Below, piece after piece: positions 1-12,359 of a stretch of DNA of 64,000 nt (position 1 is its first letter; every line of letters starts with the position of its first letter). Source of the DNA: Nymphaea colorata (lineage: Eukaryota > Streptophyta > Magnoliopsida > Nymphaeales > Nymphaeaceae). A program made the translations under genes and the position numbers. The DNA is taken from contig NC_045138.2 of NCBI RefSeq assembly GCF_008831285.2, positions 9,641,205-9,705,204 of the forward strand, in the 5' to 3' direction. Under the pieces are notes generated by a model. That model was not told the DNA's origin. It did not search any database and saw nothing but the letters and a program-made list of their open reading frames with translations.

Positions 1-717
1 GTTAAATCGCATTAAGACCAAGTGTCTCTTAACCAACACCAAGATCCTTCCCCCAGGTCTTCCGAACACCCCACTCTTTCCTTTTTTTTCTGCCTCCTTC
101 TTCCAATATGCCTTAAACTACATGAAGGCAAAACTTTTTTCATGGACATGATACTTTCGGTACCAAAAAGGTGAAAACCACATGCACAGAAAGGACTCCT
201 GTGAATCAGATATTTCTTTCATGGATAAAAATCACTAAGTCCAAGAGAGAGTGGATCAGGCAAGAAAAGGTAGAAAATCTCACAAAGCTGACAGAATTCC
301 TAGATTTGAAAATCCAATTTCAAATTATGAAAAAGGAGATGCTTGCAGGTGCAAGTGCGGTGCGAATGCAGGCAGCAAATTTCAAAAGAACTTGAATACC
401 GGTGCGGCAATAGTGTATACATACATACAAGCTTTCCCTAAACAAGACAAAATTATCAACTGAATAATAAAATTACTACCCAAAGCCTTCCAAGATCTGA
501 AGTATTTTATTTCTTCCATTTAATATACATATTGTGGAGTTTGATTTCAGATTTTACAAGCTTACTGTCTACGGATAACATAAGTAGGCATTAAGCAAGC
601 AGCTGTTATACATCCAGTATTATAAGCTTATAACACATAAACATAAAGCAAAATGTCATATATAATATGTATAAAACTGTTTAGTGAAACTGGCAAGACA
701 CATGTAAAACTTATAAA

Positions 718-721
<4 letters not shown>

Positions 722-785
<64 letters not shown>
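722..785. repeat. (TA)n microsatellite
   Basis: About 64 bp of uninterrupted TA dinucleotides. It forms the left border of a GC-rich block; a second (TA)n tract forms the right border. Confidence 0.95.
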
Positions 786-788
<3 letters not shown>

Positions 789-1161
789 TGCATGCTTTTG
801 GGCCTTCGGGCGGCACTGGACAACGGCCTGGGCGCTGCCGGAGGGGGAAAAATCCCTCCCCTTCCTCTAGAGTCTAAACATGAGGAAGTAGCGGAGGAGA
901 AGGAGGATGGGTTTCTCCCTCTCCTGACGGCGGCACCCAGGCCATCGGCCAGCACCACCCAGTGGTCGGTGACCGTTGGGCGGCGGCCAAAAGCCTGAGT
1001 GCCGCCATCAGCCAGCAGGGCCTCCTCCTCCTGTCCTTCCCTCCTCTATTTCACGATTTCACAAAAAAAAAAAGTAAAAAATGCACTTAAAAAAGATCAA
1101 TGAGAGCCTTCCATCAAAAGGATGAATGCCTCTAGATGAACCTTAGAGCCAAGGATTCAGT

Positions 1162-1164
<3 letters not shown>
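786..1164. mobile_element. GC-rich block embedded in a (TA)n microsatellite
   Basis: This 379-bp GC-rich segment sits between two long (TA)n tracts (722-785 and 1165-1219), inside otherwise AT-rich intron sequence. That arrangement is what is expected of a small non-autonomous element that targets TA microsatellites, as described for the rice Micron family. I see no inverted repeat linking its two ends, so the mobile-element call is an inference from placement and composition only. Open frames here are short and the longest contain translated (TA)n. Confidence 0.35.

Positions 1165-1219
<55 letters not shown>
1165..1219. repeat. (TA)n microsatellite
   Basis: About 55 bp of TA dinucleotides, right border of the GC-rich block at 786-1164. 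Confidence 0.95.
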
Positions 1220-1220
<1 letters not shown>

Positions 1221-3190
1221 AAAACTTATTGGCTGATTAACAAAACTTAAAGGAAACTTGTTCACTGATTAACAAAACTTATAAACAGCACAACATACAT
1301 AACCATATGTAGTATATAAAGTTATAAACAGCATATATATCCCCAATATTAAACTGCAAAAATATGCAGTAAAATACTAAAAACATTGTAATAGATTCAG
1401 CAAAACAGTAACTAAAACTGTTTTAAAAAAACACCGTCAAACAAAATTAAAAGACGACAAAAACATCCCCAACATACTTTGACCACACCCAACTCGTTGG
1501 TTGATGTGAGTCAGGTGTGATTAAAAAGTGGGCAATTTTAGCCTGGTGCAGTTGACCACACAGGATGCCCATTGACTGCACCTGCATCATGTTGACATGG
1601 GTGCTGCTGCTGTTTTGGAAAGTCCTTGTGACATAGATCACAGGTTAATGAAAGCATAATAAACAATTAGAAGAAAAGTACAGAATCCAGTGGACCTGCA
1701 AACAGGTTGGACCAATGTGGTAAAACGAGGAAACCCATATCAGTTGGGCACAAAATTTGATATATAAGATCATCTCAAAATGATGTAAGATTAAAAAAAA
1801 TCACAAACTTATTTTTTAATGTTAAGAAAATATAAAATAAATAGAAAAATACAAACAGATAAGAAAAATTAGGAAAAAAAATAGGACAAGAATTCTCTAT
1901 GAAAACACATGAGCTGCATAAAGATAAGAAAATAACAAAGACATGCTACGGTAACATGTTTGCTTGCATTATAAATCATCAAAATTGAAAACTTAAACGA
2001 CTATCCATCATTGTCACAACCATCACTGTCTTTTTCTGAAAGACATGAAAAAACAGGAAACACAAAGAAAGCAAAAAAAAGGTCCAAGAATCATGATATT
2101 TTGGGAAGGAAATGAAAAAATCATGTTTTATTGCATTTTTAATGTTCCTCATGCTTTGCATTTTCTCAAAAAAAAATGTTAAAAGACATTTTTAAGTTTT
2201 TTGAGGCATCTTTAATGTTTCAATAATTATTCTAACTTCTATAAGAGTTTTTGAAAAAAAAAAACTTGTGGAAATTTAAACTTTCATAATTTTTTAAATT
2301 TTTTCATTTTTAAAATTTTTTAAATTCTCAATATTTTCCAAAGAAAAATCAACTTCCCAAAGGCAATGCTATCAATACTAAATGGTTATCAAGATAAAAA
2401 GTTTTTATTTGTGTATAATTTACTCCTTGGACTTGTGATACTACATAGTGGTCAGAGGACCTGGAATTATTATTTTGGAGGAAACATATAGGCTCTTGTG
2501 TAAAAACTATGAAAGCTCTAATTTTGTTGTGCAAAATCAGCCTAAATTTTACCTTTCATATATGTAAGAGTGTCTTCCATGACAAACTAAACATTCAGCC
2601 TTAAGAAATTTATATAACTTTAATTTCAAAAACAAAATTGTTGTCTTTTATGTTCGAAGACTTACATAATAAACACTTTCTATTGTAACATCAAAACCCG
2701 AAAGGTAAACCAGACACTGCAAGGGTGTATTATATCCTACTTCACTAGACTAGGTTGAACAGATTAAACTAACCTTTTAACCATACAGGGCTGTTCTGGT
2801 TTGGTCCAAACTCCCTACCGCAGTTATCAAATATGATGGAACACCTAAATCTCAAAGTACTAAAATTTTCATATGAACAAAATCAAAGCCAGTGTCAAAT
2901 GACTATTACAGGGAACACAAAATTTGGATATGCAATTCGGATTCAGAAATGAATCACCCATATTCAACAATACAGATCAGAACCAGTTAGGACATCAACA
3001 GACATTATACATTGAGTGCATGTGACAAGGTGACAGATAAAAAGAAAGTACAGAACACCCACGATTTTCTCACATGTGCAAGTATCGTAATAAGATTCGA
3101 AAGGAACACAATGGAATAAAGGTACCGCAGGAATGAGGTAGAAGAGCACTCTCATTTTTCTTTCATTTGAAGCAAAGATAGAAGACAAAC

Positions 3191-3243
3191 CTCGCCAGCT
3201 TTAACTGTAATAACGTGAGGCATAAAACCAGTCCCAGGAGATC
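3191..3243 (-). CDS. AT-hook motif nuclear-localized (AHL) protein, exon 2 (start of PPC domain)
   Basis: A 53-bp exon too short to stand out as an open frame. On the minus strand an acceptor (ATCGCAG) precedes it and a donor (GAG|GTTTGT) follows. Joined to exon 1 it completes a Gly codon and continues with SPGTGFMPHVITVKAGE, the opening of the PPC/DUF296 domain that follows the second AT-hook in AHL proteins. The PPC domain mediates AHL trimer formation and partner binding. The exon ends on a codon boundary, and the next expected residues (the conserved D-V-S/A segment) are not in the window. Intron 1 between the exons is 1,324 bp. Confidence 0.9.
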
Positions 3244-3504
3244 CTGCGATCCATTGGAAACAAAAAGGTAAATCCTTTGAACTGCAAAGCAATACTAACC
3301 CCAACACAGTTTAGAAGGAGGAGGATCAGATGGTCCCAAGATACTGCGGAAAAGAAATTCAACAACAAACTATTTGCTGAGACAACTAGGGACAAGCTAC
3401 GTCAGATGGCCTGATTCTCACAGGAAATTCCATTTCGAGAAAATGAAATTTATCTTGATATGGCTCTAACCATCTTTTACTGTAAAACAACTTTTCCATG
3501 AGAA

Positions 3505-3690
3505 TTTTCCTTAAACGTCACAACCATAAAAGATAGCTATTTATCAATATGTCCACTGACAAGGTCAATGGAGCTGCGAACCTTAAACATCAATAGCTAT
3601 AGCAATATTCCCCTTAAACGTCACAACAGCAAAAAGATGGGTACCATTTATCAGCAGTTCCATTGACTAGGTCAACGTAGGAAATCTCTG
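3505..3690. repeat. Imperfect direct repeat in AHL intron 1
   Basis: Two copies, about 106 bp apart, of a segment running from CCTTAAACGTCACAAC through a calcium-poor AT stretch to a TCCA(C/T)TGAC(A/T)AGGTCAA core. They are diverged by many substitutions. No function is suggested; it lies in the 1.3-kb intron between AHL exons 1 and 2. Confidence 0.5.
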
Positions 3691-4567
3691 CGATCTCAAA
3701 GTGCTCAATCGTATAAGATTAACAGATTAACAAACATAAGCCAGATAAAGAACCAACCCTTAGAATAAGAAGAAAGAGGGAACTCATTAAACAGACCAAA
3801 AAAGGGTCGTCAATGACAAATAAACATAACAGTCAATTGGAAAAAACAAAAAAGGAAAAAGCCAATGCGTTAATTAACCAAGGGAAGAGCATATGGGAGT
3901 CCAAATCAAGAACACAAGAAAATGAAGTCATTTTTCTTATTTAATAAATAATTTTTCATTTTACTGATTCAGATTTTAATTTTAATAACTTTTCAACATT
4001 TTGTCGGTCTGATTTTTATCTTACTCGTTTATTGTTGTTACAATTTTAACAGCATTGATCATAACAGTAATATTGCTGTGACCTTCCTATTCTTGTTAAT
4101 ACTAACACAGCCGCATCAATAACAGTAAGAGGAGAACTTTGAGTAGTAATTTCATGGCAAATGCCGTTCGCTTGTTCCAGCATGAAGCCCAAATCCAAGA
4201 GGAAACACGCAATTTAAGAATATACTTTGTTCCCCAAAAAGCTCCCACTCCACAAAAATCCTAAAATCCGCCATAACACTATCAAGTTACCATGCTGCTC
4301 TTAAAATCTTTAAAACACTGTTGTGATCACAGTCTCCAAAAAAAGAAGAAAAATCTTCCAATAGAACTAACAGGCACCACCCAACTAGTTCAACAAAATT
4401 GCGCACGGTGTGGTCGCCCACAAGGCATGCTGAGCCCACCCCAGACACCACAAGCCCAAAACTGACAACGAGGCAACTCGCCCACCAAAGGGGCCTCAGT
4501 CAGCCACCTCATGAGCCAGTCCAGACAAGAAGCGACACACACAGAGAGGGAGAGAGAAGGCACGAAC

Positions 4568-5069
4568 CGAGAGCTGCGAGTTGCTGCTTCTTGCCGGAGC
4601 CAGGCGGCCGGCCCCTCGCCTTCTTGGCGGTGGGTGACGTCGGGTTGGCAGCGGAAGAATAGCCGCCGGGCAAGGAGGAGACAGGGGTAAGCGCTAGGGC
4701 CATGGTGCCATCAGGGCCGTACTTCCTCGGCCGACCCCTTTTCCTCTTCACTGGGCCTCCTCCGGCCATGCCCATCCCCAGCACCCCCTGCTGCTGCTGC
4801 TGCTGCTGCTGTTGCGGCTGCTGCTGTTGCTGTAAAATAGCTGCAGAGCCGTCCCCCTGATAAGGCGGTGACGTCGCCGTCACCGGCTTGTAAACGGCGG
4901 AGCCGTCTGAGGTGAACGCCAGGCGCATGTTTTGCACCGAAGCCGCAGGCGACTGCGCCGATACGGGGACGCTACCTTTCTGAAGACTCACGCTGAACGC
5001 CGACTCTCTCCCCGCCATCATACCTGGCTCAGATGCGGGCAAGCGAGGCTGTTGTTCCGTTGCTTCCAT
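4568..5069 (-). CDS. AT-hook motif nuclear-localized (AHL) protein, exon 1
   Basis: Exon 1 encodes 167 residues plus one base of the next codon. The order of features is: low-complexity N-terminus; a glutamine run at residues ~80-94, encoded by a CAG/CAA tract and broken by one proline; a first AT-hook KRKRGRPRKYGPDG at ~108-121; and a second AT-hook with KKARGRPPGSGKK at ~149-161. Two AT-hooks ahead of a PPC domain define a type II AHL. These nuclear proteins bind AT-rich matrix-attachment DNA in the minor groove and act as chromatin and transcription regulators. The start ATG (5069-5067) is the first Met in a long open frame, and Met-Glu starts are common in the family. The donor is at 4568/4567 (CTCG|GTTCGT), and exon 2 continues the frame exactly. 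Reading through the donor instead gives an unrelated tail and a stop, so the unspliced frame is not the product. Confidence 0.95.
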
Positions 5070-6100
5070 TCATCCCTAATCCTCCTGGAAACCCCGCCTA
5101 CCCCCAAAGCTCCTCTTCCAATATCGAAGTATGGCGACCACAGAAGAAGAGGAAAGTGGTAGTTCTCAGTTTGCTTGCTGGACCGAAGAGAGAGAGGAGC
5201 TCCGAGCTCACCTTGCTGGACAGTTGTAACGTCTGAATCCCCGAAAAAAAAAATAATTACTCTTCCTTTTTTGCGAAGGAGACAGAAATTTCTGCTGTGA
5301 TTCCCGAACTCTAAGATCAGATTTTTGTCGTTTACTGCTAAAGCTTAGTAGAGAAACGAGGAGAAACCTAGAAGACGAAGAAGAACAATAAGAAGATCAA
5401 AACAGTACCAGGGAGCAAGTTCACAGAGGGGATGAAAGGCCGTTAAAAATCCTTTAGAAAAGCCGAAATTGAGCTCCCCGAAAACCTTTGAGAGAAGGAT
5501 TTTGCTTTGAAAGTAAGAAAATCGGGAAGAAAATTCAGGTATCAACGCCGATTTTCAACAGAAAAAATACCGCTCTGTAGATATGAAAAAGGCAAAGAAT
5601 TCTTTCCCGGAAATTTCAGAAGAAAAACCCACCCCACACAAGCCACCCCCCCACCCCCCCCCCCACCCCCCCCCAACAAAAAAAAAAAGAAACAAAAGTA
5701 AAAATGCAAAGATGGAAACCCTTATCCTGTAGCTCTAAATGAACTCCATACTGCGCTCCTGATTTCCCAGCCTGCAATAAGAGAAAAAATATCATCCAAT
5801 TTGCAGATTAAATTCCAAACAAAAGCCAGAAAAAGGGACCAAATTCCAGGAAAATACAGAAAATAACCCCCAAAAAAAAAAGAAAGAAAAAAAACTCCCG
5901 CATATCTCACCTGAGAAAATGACCAAAAATCCCAAATTGCGCTCTCTCCGGACGAATGAGCAAATTTTAGGGTTTGCAGAGCGCAGGAGAAGAAGAGGGA
6001 CCCAAAAAAAATAGATGGTTTTCGAGTATTTCCTTTAATTTTTTTATTCTTTGATTTTTTTTCCCCCTTTTAGCACTCTGGGGCTCTTTATTTAAAAAAG
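5070..6100 (-). promoter_or_regulatory. AHL promoter and 5' untranslated leader
   Basis: Upstream of the AHL start there is a TATA-like TTTAAATAAA on the minus strand at 6088-6097. About 30-40 bp downstream begins a CT-rich leader, then a strong donor (CTCAG|GTGAGATATG) at 5911/5910. A matching acceptor (TTATTGCAG|G) lies at 5773-5772, so an intron in the 5' UTR is likely, as is common in plant regulatory genes. Another donor-like CAAG|GTGAGC near 5208 leaves the exact leader structure open. The region also holds a C/A homopolymer tract near 5,640-5,700. A very short upstream frame (ATG at about 5751, four codons) lies in the putative second leader exon. Confidence 0.5.
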
Positions 6101-8610
6101 CAGGCAAAAGCAGGCCGAAATTGCTCACGTACAAAAAAAAAGAAATTTAAAAATAATTAAATAATTCATTAACTCCAACTCCTGCTCCAAATGCACTACC
6201 TTCTCCTTGCCTTCAACGTTTTTTCTTTTCTCTCTCTCTCTCCCCCTATCTCTTCACTTTCTTTATCTTATTTTTATTTTTTATTATTTTTTAGACGTCG
6301 TTTTTCAAATTAATTTATCTCAGCAGAGTGGAAAAAATGGATTCGACGACTATCTCTTGACCGCGCCTTTTCGAGTTGCCGGTGGTCATTTGGATCGTAC
6401 TTAATGGGTCGGATTCGGCTCCCCTGCAACTATGATTGAATCCATCCCCGATGCAGTCCTGTCCCGGCATGATTTGGAGTGGGATGGAAGAAAGCAAGGT
6501 TGGTATTTGGGTCGAACTCGAATTAGAATCAAATACTGAATCTTAGTGGATCTGAATTTCATTTCTAATTTAAGAAAAAAGTAGGAATGTTAGTTGATCG
6601 AATTTGTGTACATTTCACCATAACCATATCTTTTTTATTGGATGTTCCTGTATTTGGATTCCAATATGAATCAAGAAAAGTTCATACAATATATGAATAT
6701 GAATCTAAATTCACAATTTGAATCTGATCTTAATGTGATTTTAAAATTCGCAACCAGTTTGAATCGAAATTTGAAACCAAATCTGAACTGCATTGCGATC
6801 TGTAAAGAACTGACTATAAACATGTATGAATATGAGATATAGGATATGATTAAACATTAAATGCCAATCATTTTTTAAATCCGAAGTTGATCCCATTTCC
6901 TAGTCGGATGTTATTTTTTATTGTATAGATATGTGATATAGGATATTATTTAAAATTAAATTTGAACCGTTTCTTAAATCCGAAGTCGATCGGATTTCTC
7001 AATCGAACATCATTTCCCTCATGACTGTCTTTTTTAAGCAGTTCAGTCAGATATCCACTTTGTATTGGATCTATTGACATACTTTAGAAACAACCAAGTT
7101 CACGAACCAATACCATGAACTCTGGATTCTCCGGATCCTTTTTATCGTCATCCGTTAGGATCTGATCTTGTAAATCGTATTATATGGTATAAAAAGTTTA
7201 TATAACATCGTGATCTTGTGAGTTCTAGTTCGCACCCCATAAGTAAAAGAAACACAATCTGGACCGTCGGTTCAAACTTGAAGGCCCAAATCCAATCCCA
7301 CACCTGCCAGTTGCTCCGATAGACTTGAAAAAAAAAAAAAAAAAACTCCAATTCAAATTCGAGATCCCGCCGAACTGGGCACTATAGAAAGTGGAAATCA
7401 AAGTTTGACCAAACGGATGTATTCTCGGTATTATTTTGGAAAATCATCTTTTATCGGCCGTTCAGAAAAGATGAGCATGGGGAGTTCATTAATTTTGCGG
7501 CAGATGCCTGCTATCAGCCAAGCCGCCGCGACTTAGATTAAGATTAGAGTCAACCTTTGATAAGAAAACGTGTCCGCAATCAAACGAGCGATCAAGAACA
7601 ATTAAGACAGGCAAGCTCGGTTTGAGCCGAGCAAAATTACCGGACTGACCTTCGTAATTAAGGGCCGTTTCGTTAACCAGAAAAATAGAAGGGTCCTACT
7701 CCCTCCGTTTGGCGAGTTAAAATAATCCATAAGACAAAAAATAGGAAATCTTTGTCAATGATAAAAAAAAAATCAGAAAAACACTATGGTATGCAGCGTA
7801 TTATGGGAAAATCTTTCAAGAAAAACTTTTCGAGGATCGACGCAAGGATGTACGATGAAGATAGGCACAGGCTCCATCAAGTAAGTACGCTAGGTAGTCA
7901 TAGAAGTTGAGCATTTCACTTTTAAGAAGGTCACCAGTGAGGTTACGTAAAACATTCTCATGGACTTTGTGAAGTGTCCAAGTCCTCTCGGCTCGGGAAC
8001 GAGAATATGCACGAAACTTGACTCGAGGCAACGGGGAAACCAAAACACATAACTAAGTAGGGTTTTAAAGTCGTGGACTTGACGTAACCAAGTGACAAAA
8101 TATCGACAACAAAATTTATGGTTTCCATGTTTTAGATCATCACCTTTTGCCTCCGCAACTAATCTGATATAAAATCAAACTACTGATCATAAACTCTGAC
8201 ATTAATTGCTTGGATCACAAATCAAGAGGATGTTACACCAGAGTCAACCAATGATAATCAGATGCCCCCTAACATTATGGTTGATTACCTCAGACCTTGT
8301 TTTCTAAATGGTCTAAGATCTTACATCTTTAAATTCATGGATCTCGAGTCATGTACCTCTCTCCTCCTCTAGTTTCACAATCATTGATTTTGTAAAATAT
8401 TAATAATCTGACATCTATAGTATTTTAAAACCATGAAATTGGGCTCCTATATGAGAGCAAACCCTTAAATCTAACATCTAGAGTAAATAATACTTGTGAA
8501 GGTGGGACGTTATAGACCACTTTGTCTAGGACGCGCTCTCAAAGCGTATCAATGAAACCCCTTTTTTTTATGTGTATGTGTGCATTTATTTATTTATTCT
8601 TATTTATATA
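6101..8610. other. AT-rich intergenic DNA, no gene seen
   Basis: Upstream flank of the AHL gene. I see no conserved reading frame on either strand; every open frame is short and not recognisable. The only structure found is an imperfect ~99-bp tandem duplication at 6,831-7,028 and a homopolymer A run near 7,330. Confidence 0.6.
6831..7028. repeat. Imperfect ~99-bp tandem duplication
   Basis: Two adjacent units each begin TATG(A/T)GATATAGGATAT and carry AAATCCGAAGT(T/C)GATC in the same relative place. They are clearly diverged, so the duplication is old. Confidence 0.65.
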
Positions 8611-8621
8611 TATATAGGAAT

Positions 8622-9216
8622 TAAATGATGACTTAGTAAATTTTTATGTCAAAGAGACTGCTCATAATAACCGTTTGGATCTTTAGACCTGACGGTCCAA
8701 ATTATTATTATTTTTTTTTTCCTTCGTTAACTCTCCTATAATCCTATTCCTCTCTCCTCCAGCTCTCTCCCTTTTTCACAACGCTCTCTACACCCCTGCC
8801 CCTCCCGTCTCTCTTCCTTTGCCACTTTCACTCCCCTCCCCCTCCCCCCCCCCCCCCCCCCCCCCGACGGATCTACGCAGCACCGGCCAGCCAGCCGGGT
8901 GACCCCGGGGGACAGGCCGGCCGGCGAGGCGATGGGCGCAAGTGGTGGTGATGGGTGGAGAAATCCGCCCATCTCTTTTTTTTCCACCCTCTGGCTGCCC
9001 TACCCATGGGGCACCACCGACGCCGTTTCCCAATGCCGTTGGTGCCCTGTGGGAAGGGTAGCAGGTGGGAGGAAGGGAAGGAAAGAAATCGGGCAGAGAT
9101 AATGGTTGGGAAAAATAAATAAATAAAAAATAAACAGTTTAGAGCTGTCCGATCTTTAGATCGGATGGTTTTGATCAGCAGTTCATTTGACATCAAATTT
9201 TACCAGTCACAGTTCA
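8622..9216. mobile_element. Non-autonomous DNA transposon with long terminal inverted repeats
   Basis: The ends are imperfect inverted repeats of about 75-90 bp. The left end (about 8,627-8,705) and the reverse complement of the right end (about 9,140-9,215) share TGACT-GTAAA, ATGTCAAA, ACTGCT, AACC and GATCT-AGA in the same order and spacing. The centre is GC-rich with a ~23-bp C run (about 8,843-8,865) and has no transposase. (TA)n tracts lie outside both ends (8,605-8,615 and 9,218-9,236), so the target-site duplication cannot be read. The length of the inverted repeats suggests a Mutator-like or foldback-type element, but the superfamily is not established. Confidence 0.7.
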
Positions 9217-9236
9217 GTTTATATATATATATATAT

Positions 9237-12200
9237 TAATTGGAATGTCTCAAATACATGCACTGAAGTAATTGTTGGGTTTCATTATGGTTCCATGCAT
9301 TTTCCATGTTATTTATTTAACTTCAACCACCTCCATTTTGTAAAATATGGACAATAGAAAAATATTTTCTGCTCTACATTATTGATGCCAATTGCCACCA
9401 AATAGCAGTGTATTTTTTGCCCCTACATGTTGGCGGAAAGACTTCGACCGTTGCCCCATCTTTGATGGAAAATCATCATCATTATTGAATGTGTTAATAA
9501 AGTCATCTATAACTAACCTACATGCTTGTTTGGTCATACAAAATAAAATTTGTCTAATGAGTATGCCTCCTGTTCAATTAAAACAAACCTTTATTTACCA
9601 AAACATGGTTCGAATTTCTACTTAATTCAAAAATACGCACATGTCTAAAATTTTAGACTGCTGTTTTTCTTTTTGGAACTCAAGTTGGTCTTTATTATTA
9701 TTATTCTTATTATTATTGTTGTTGTTGTTGTCGTTATTTTACATAACTTCACGATAGATTTGAAATTAACGAGGCAAAATTTTGAACTGCTAACTAGATA
9801 GCATGGTTGCCGAAAGGGATGTGGGGCAACTGGTTGGGTCATTGGTTAGAATGAGCCCAATCACTGCTTCAAATCACAGTGGCACTCACTGCTTGCGAAA
9901 ATCAACACGTACCGGGACCAAGGAAGTAGGGAATGGTTTTGGCGGTTTTATTTTGTATGTGAGCGACCAAGTTTCTTAAACAGATGTGGCAAACACAAAA
10001 CTAAAAACAAAAAAACTACAAATTGTTGTTAAGCGTACAAAAACATAGAGTATTCTATTAGAGCAAGTGTCGCTTTGTATTAGCATAACGTTCAAGGGCT
10101 TTGAAGGGCTGTACTATTCTAAATAAAAATGAAGGGCTGTACTATTCTAAATAAAAATAAAACTATGAAAGGTTAGATGTAACATGGATTTGAAATCCGA
10201 TTTACTCCAAATAAAATTAGGTGGGCCTTTTGAATTATAAGGGTTTTTTTGGTGTAACGATAAAATCACTTTTAAAAAAAATTCAAAAAGAAAACTTTAA
10301 GAATATGGACCATCCAATCACAACTAACTCTCGCTCGCCACTTGGCCCAAAAATTCAAAGTTATTTTCAAAGACGTGAAATGGGGACGGAATCTTTACCA
10401 CAACAGGAGAAAAGGACGACAATAATTGACGCCCCGCTCTTTTAAAACCTTCCTTGCTTTGCCCTTTTCTCTTTTATAATTTATTTTTACAGCTGGAAAA
10501 ATAGATATTGATGCCTTCTTTTAATAATTTATTCTGGAAGACTCCAACGCATTTTCAAAACTACAGAGCCACACGGCATTCATCCTGTGGTAGGGTATAG
10601 ATCCCCCCATGTTTTTCCTTATTCATCACCTCTTTGTCCTTTCTTTCATGTGCGCTTTTTTTTTTTTTTTAAAAAAAAAAAAAAGGGTTTAGTCCTTTGC
10701 CTTGGGAAAAAGTGCGTTTGGCGGAGGCCCACACTTTTTTGACTGTTAGGCACAACCCGATCTATCATGATAAGGGTCGCAAGGTGCATGTCATGCCTAA
10801 AGTGCACTACTTAATTTTGCCTAACCCACTTACATATTTCTCAATCTCTTTTTTCCTAAGTTATTTGAGTATTTTGTAAGCTATAACTTCATTTTGCTGC
10901 ACTCGCATGTTTCTCAATCTCTTCTTTTCCTAAATTGTTTTACTATTTTTTAAGATATAACTTCATAGAGTTTTTTTTTTGGTGTAGTTTATAATCAAGA
11001 GAAGCCAACTTGGGTTGAGAGACTTTATTGCTTGTTGGCATCATAAAACTCTGAAGTTTAAGGAGTTGATGTCTATGAGAATCAAACTAGCGGCTAACTT
11101 TTTATGAGCCGTTAGCTCAACCAGTTCAATTTATGAGTATTAACCTAGTTGGTTTTCTGATTTAACAAGCATCAAAGTATTTATGTGGCAACATTAACTG
11201 CAGAAATAAGTTTTTTTTGTTGTTGTTGTCAATGTTGGTATTTGGGATCACATCAATTTGCTCCTTGTGGGGCTTTGACCAATATGCATGGATTCATGTC
11301 GAACCATTTTTTATTGAAAAATTAATTAATAAGTAATTTAAAATAGTTTTGGGTGAGGGAGAGGTTAACAACCCACTGCTTGAAAAAGAGGCCCAAAAGC
11401 CCTCCTCACGACAAATTTTTTCTGTCTTTGAAGTCATGACTGTATTAGGGTCTAGGTGAGTTAAGCTCAATAGAGTGCCCCTACCATTAGGGCCCAAGGG
11501 AGTAGTGCCCACATAAATAGACGCAGAGGATGTGTCATCAACATGTACCATACCTCGATGAGTACCCTACCCTTACCAGCTATGCTAGGCCCTTTGAAAC
11601 AAATACTTTAAAATTAGTTAAGAAAAATGAAAAGAACATTATCTTTCCAACCTCCCTAACATCGTTTGTTGATACTTGATAATGAGACCTTTTTTTCCCA
11701 CAAGTATGAAATGATTCAGGTGAAGGCTTGGCTTGTACTGTGACATCATAACTTATGGTGGCAAGACCTTCACAATCATCAACCAAGCTACCAACGAAAA
11801 AGAACAAGAAGATTGTCCGTTGCAATCAATACATTATTTTATTCATTAGTTGCTGTATTATTGAGTCGCACATGACTGAACACCCTTCATAGAGTATGGA
11901 TCGAGCCACTAATTTATCATAGCATCAAAATTTGAATCTTATTTGAGGGGCTTTGTTAACTGCAGATCTCGGATTTATGGTGTTCTCCGATCATGGGGGA
12001 GGCGAAGATCGCCGATATGTGATTATGATCCGTCCGATCACTCCATCTCTCCCACAAAAACCGGACTTCAGGTCCGTGTTTCTTATAAATCCATGGGGGC
12101 ATAAATTTCAAAGCAGCCGTAGATCTCATATCCAGGCCTATCGAACATAGCATGAGGTTGATTAGTTTTTTGTCATGAGATGTAACTATACTACATTATG

Positions 12201-12354
12201 TTCATGATCTAGTGTTGTATATTTTCTCTTCAATAAGAAAATCATTTATAAGTCAGCTTTTGTTTGGAACTTGAAAAACAGTACTCAGATTCTTTTTCCC
12301 TATAAAACTCTAGTAACAATGTCTCCAAGGCCTAGCTTAGGCTTATGCGGGAGG
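9237..12354. other. Intergenic DNA, no gene seen
   Basis: AT-rich and without recognisable genes on either strand. Minor structure: (ATT)n then (GTT)n near 9,690-9,735; an almost exact 28-bp tandem duplication at 10,103-10,158; an A/T homopolymer junction near 10,658-10,684; and a diverged ~73-bp tandem duplication at about 10,833-10,966 whose units start CAT(A/G)TTTCTCAATCTCTT. Confidence 0.6.
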
Positions 12355-12359
12355 CGGAC

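Larger units (their letters stand above)
1..3190 (-). other. AHL intron 2, partial (runs off window start)
   Basis: Non-coding sequence downstream (minus strand) of AHL exon 2. I searched the minus strand for the expected next exon of the PPC domain and found nothing resembling it, so the gene must continue beyond position 1. The stretch contains two (TA)n microsatellites around a GC-rich block (786-1164), a 30-bp near-repeat around 1,221-1,280, and otherwise AT-rich sequence without recognisable coding potential. Calling it an intron is inference from the truncated domain; it could also hold a separate small gene that I cannot see. Confidence 0.6.

Noticed and set aside
628-958. Open frames with long Tyr-Ile repeats on both strands
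   Set aside because: They are translations of the (TA)n microsatellite and have no independent support.
7640-7740. CTCCCTCCGT word resembling Stowaway MITE ends
   Set aside because: No second end with inverted match and TA duplication nearby.
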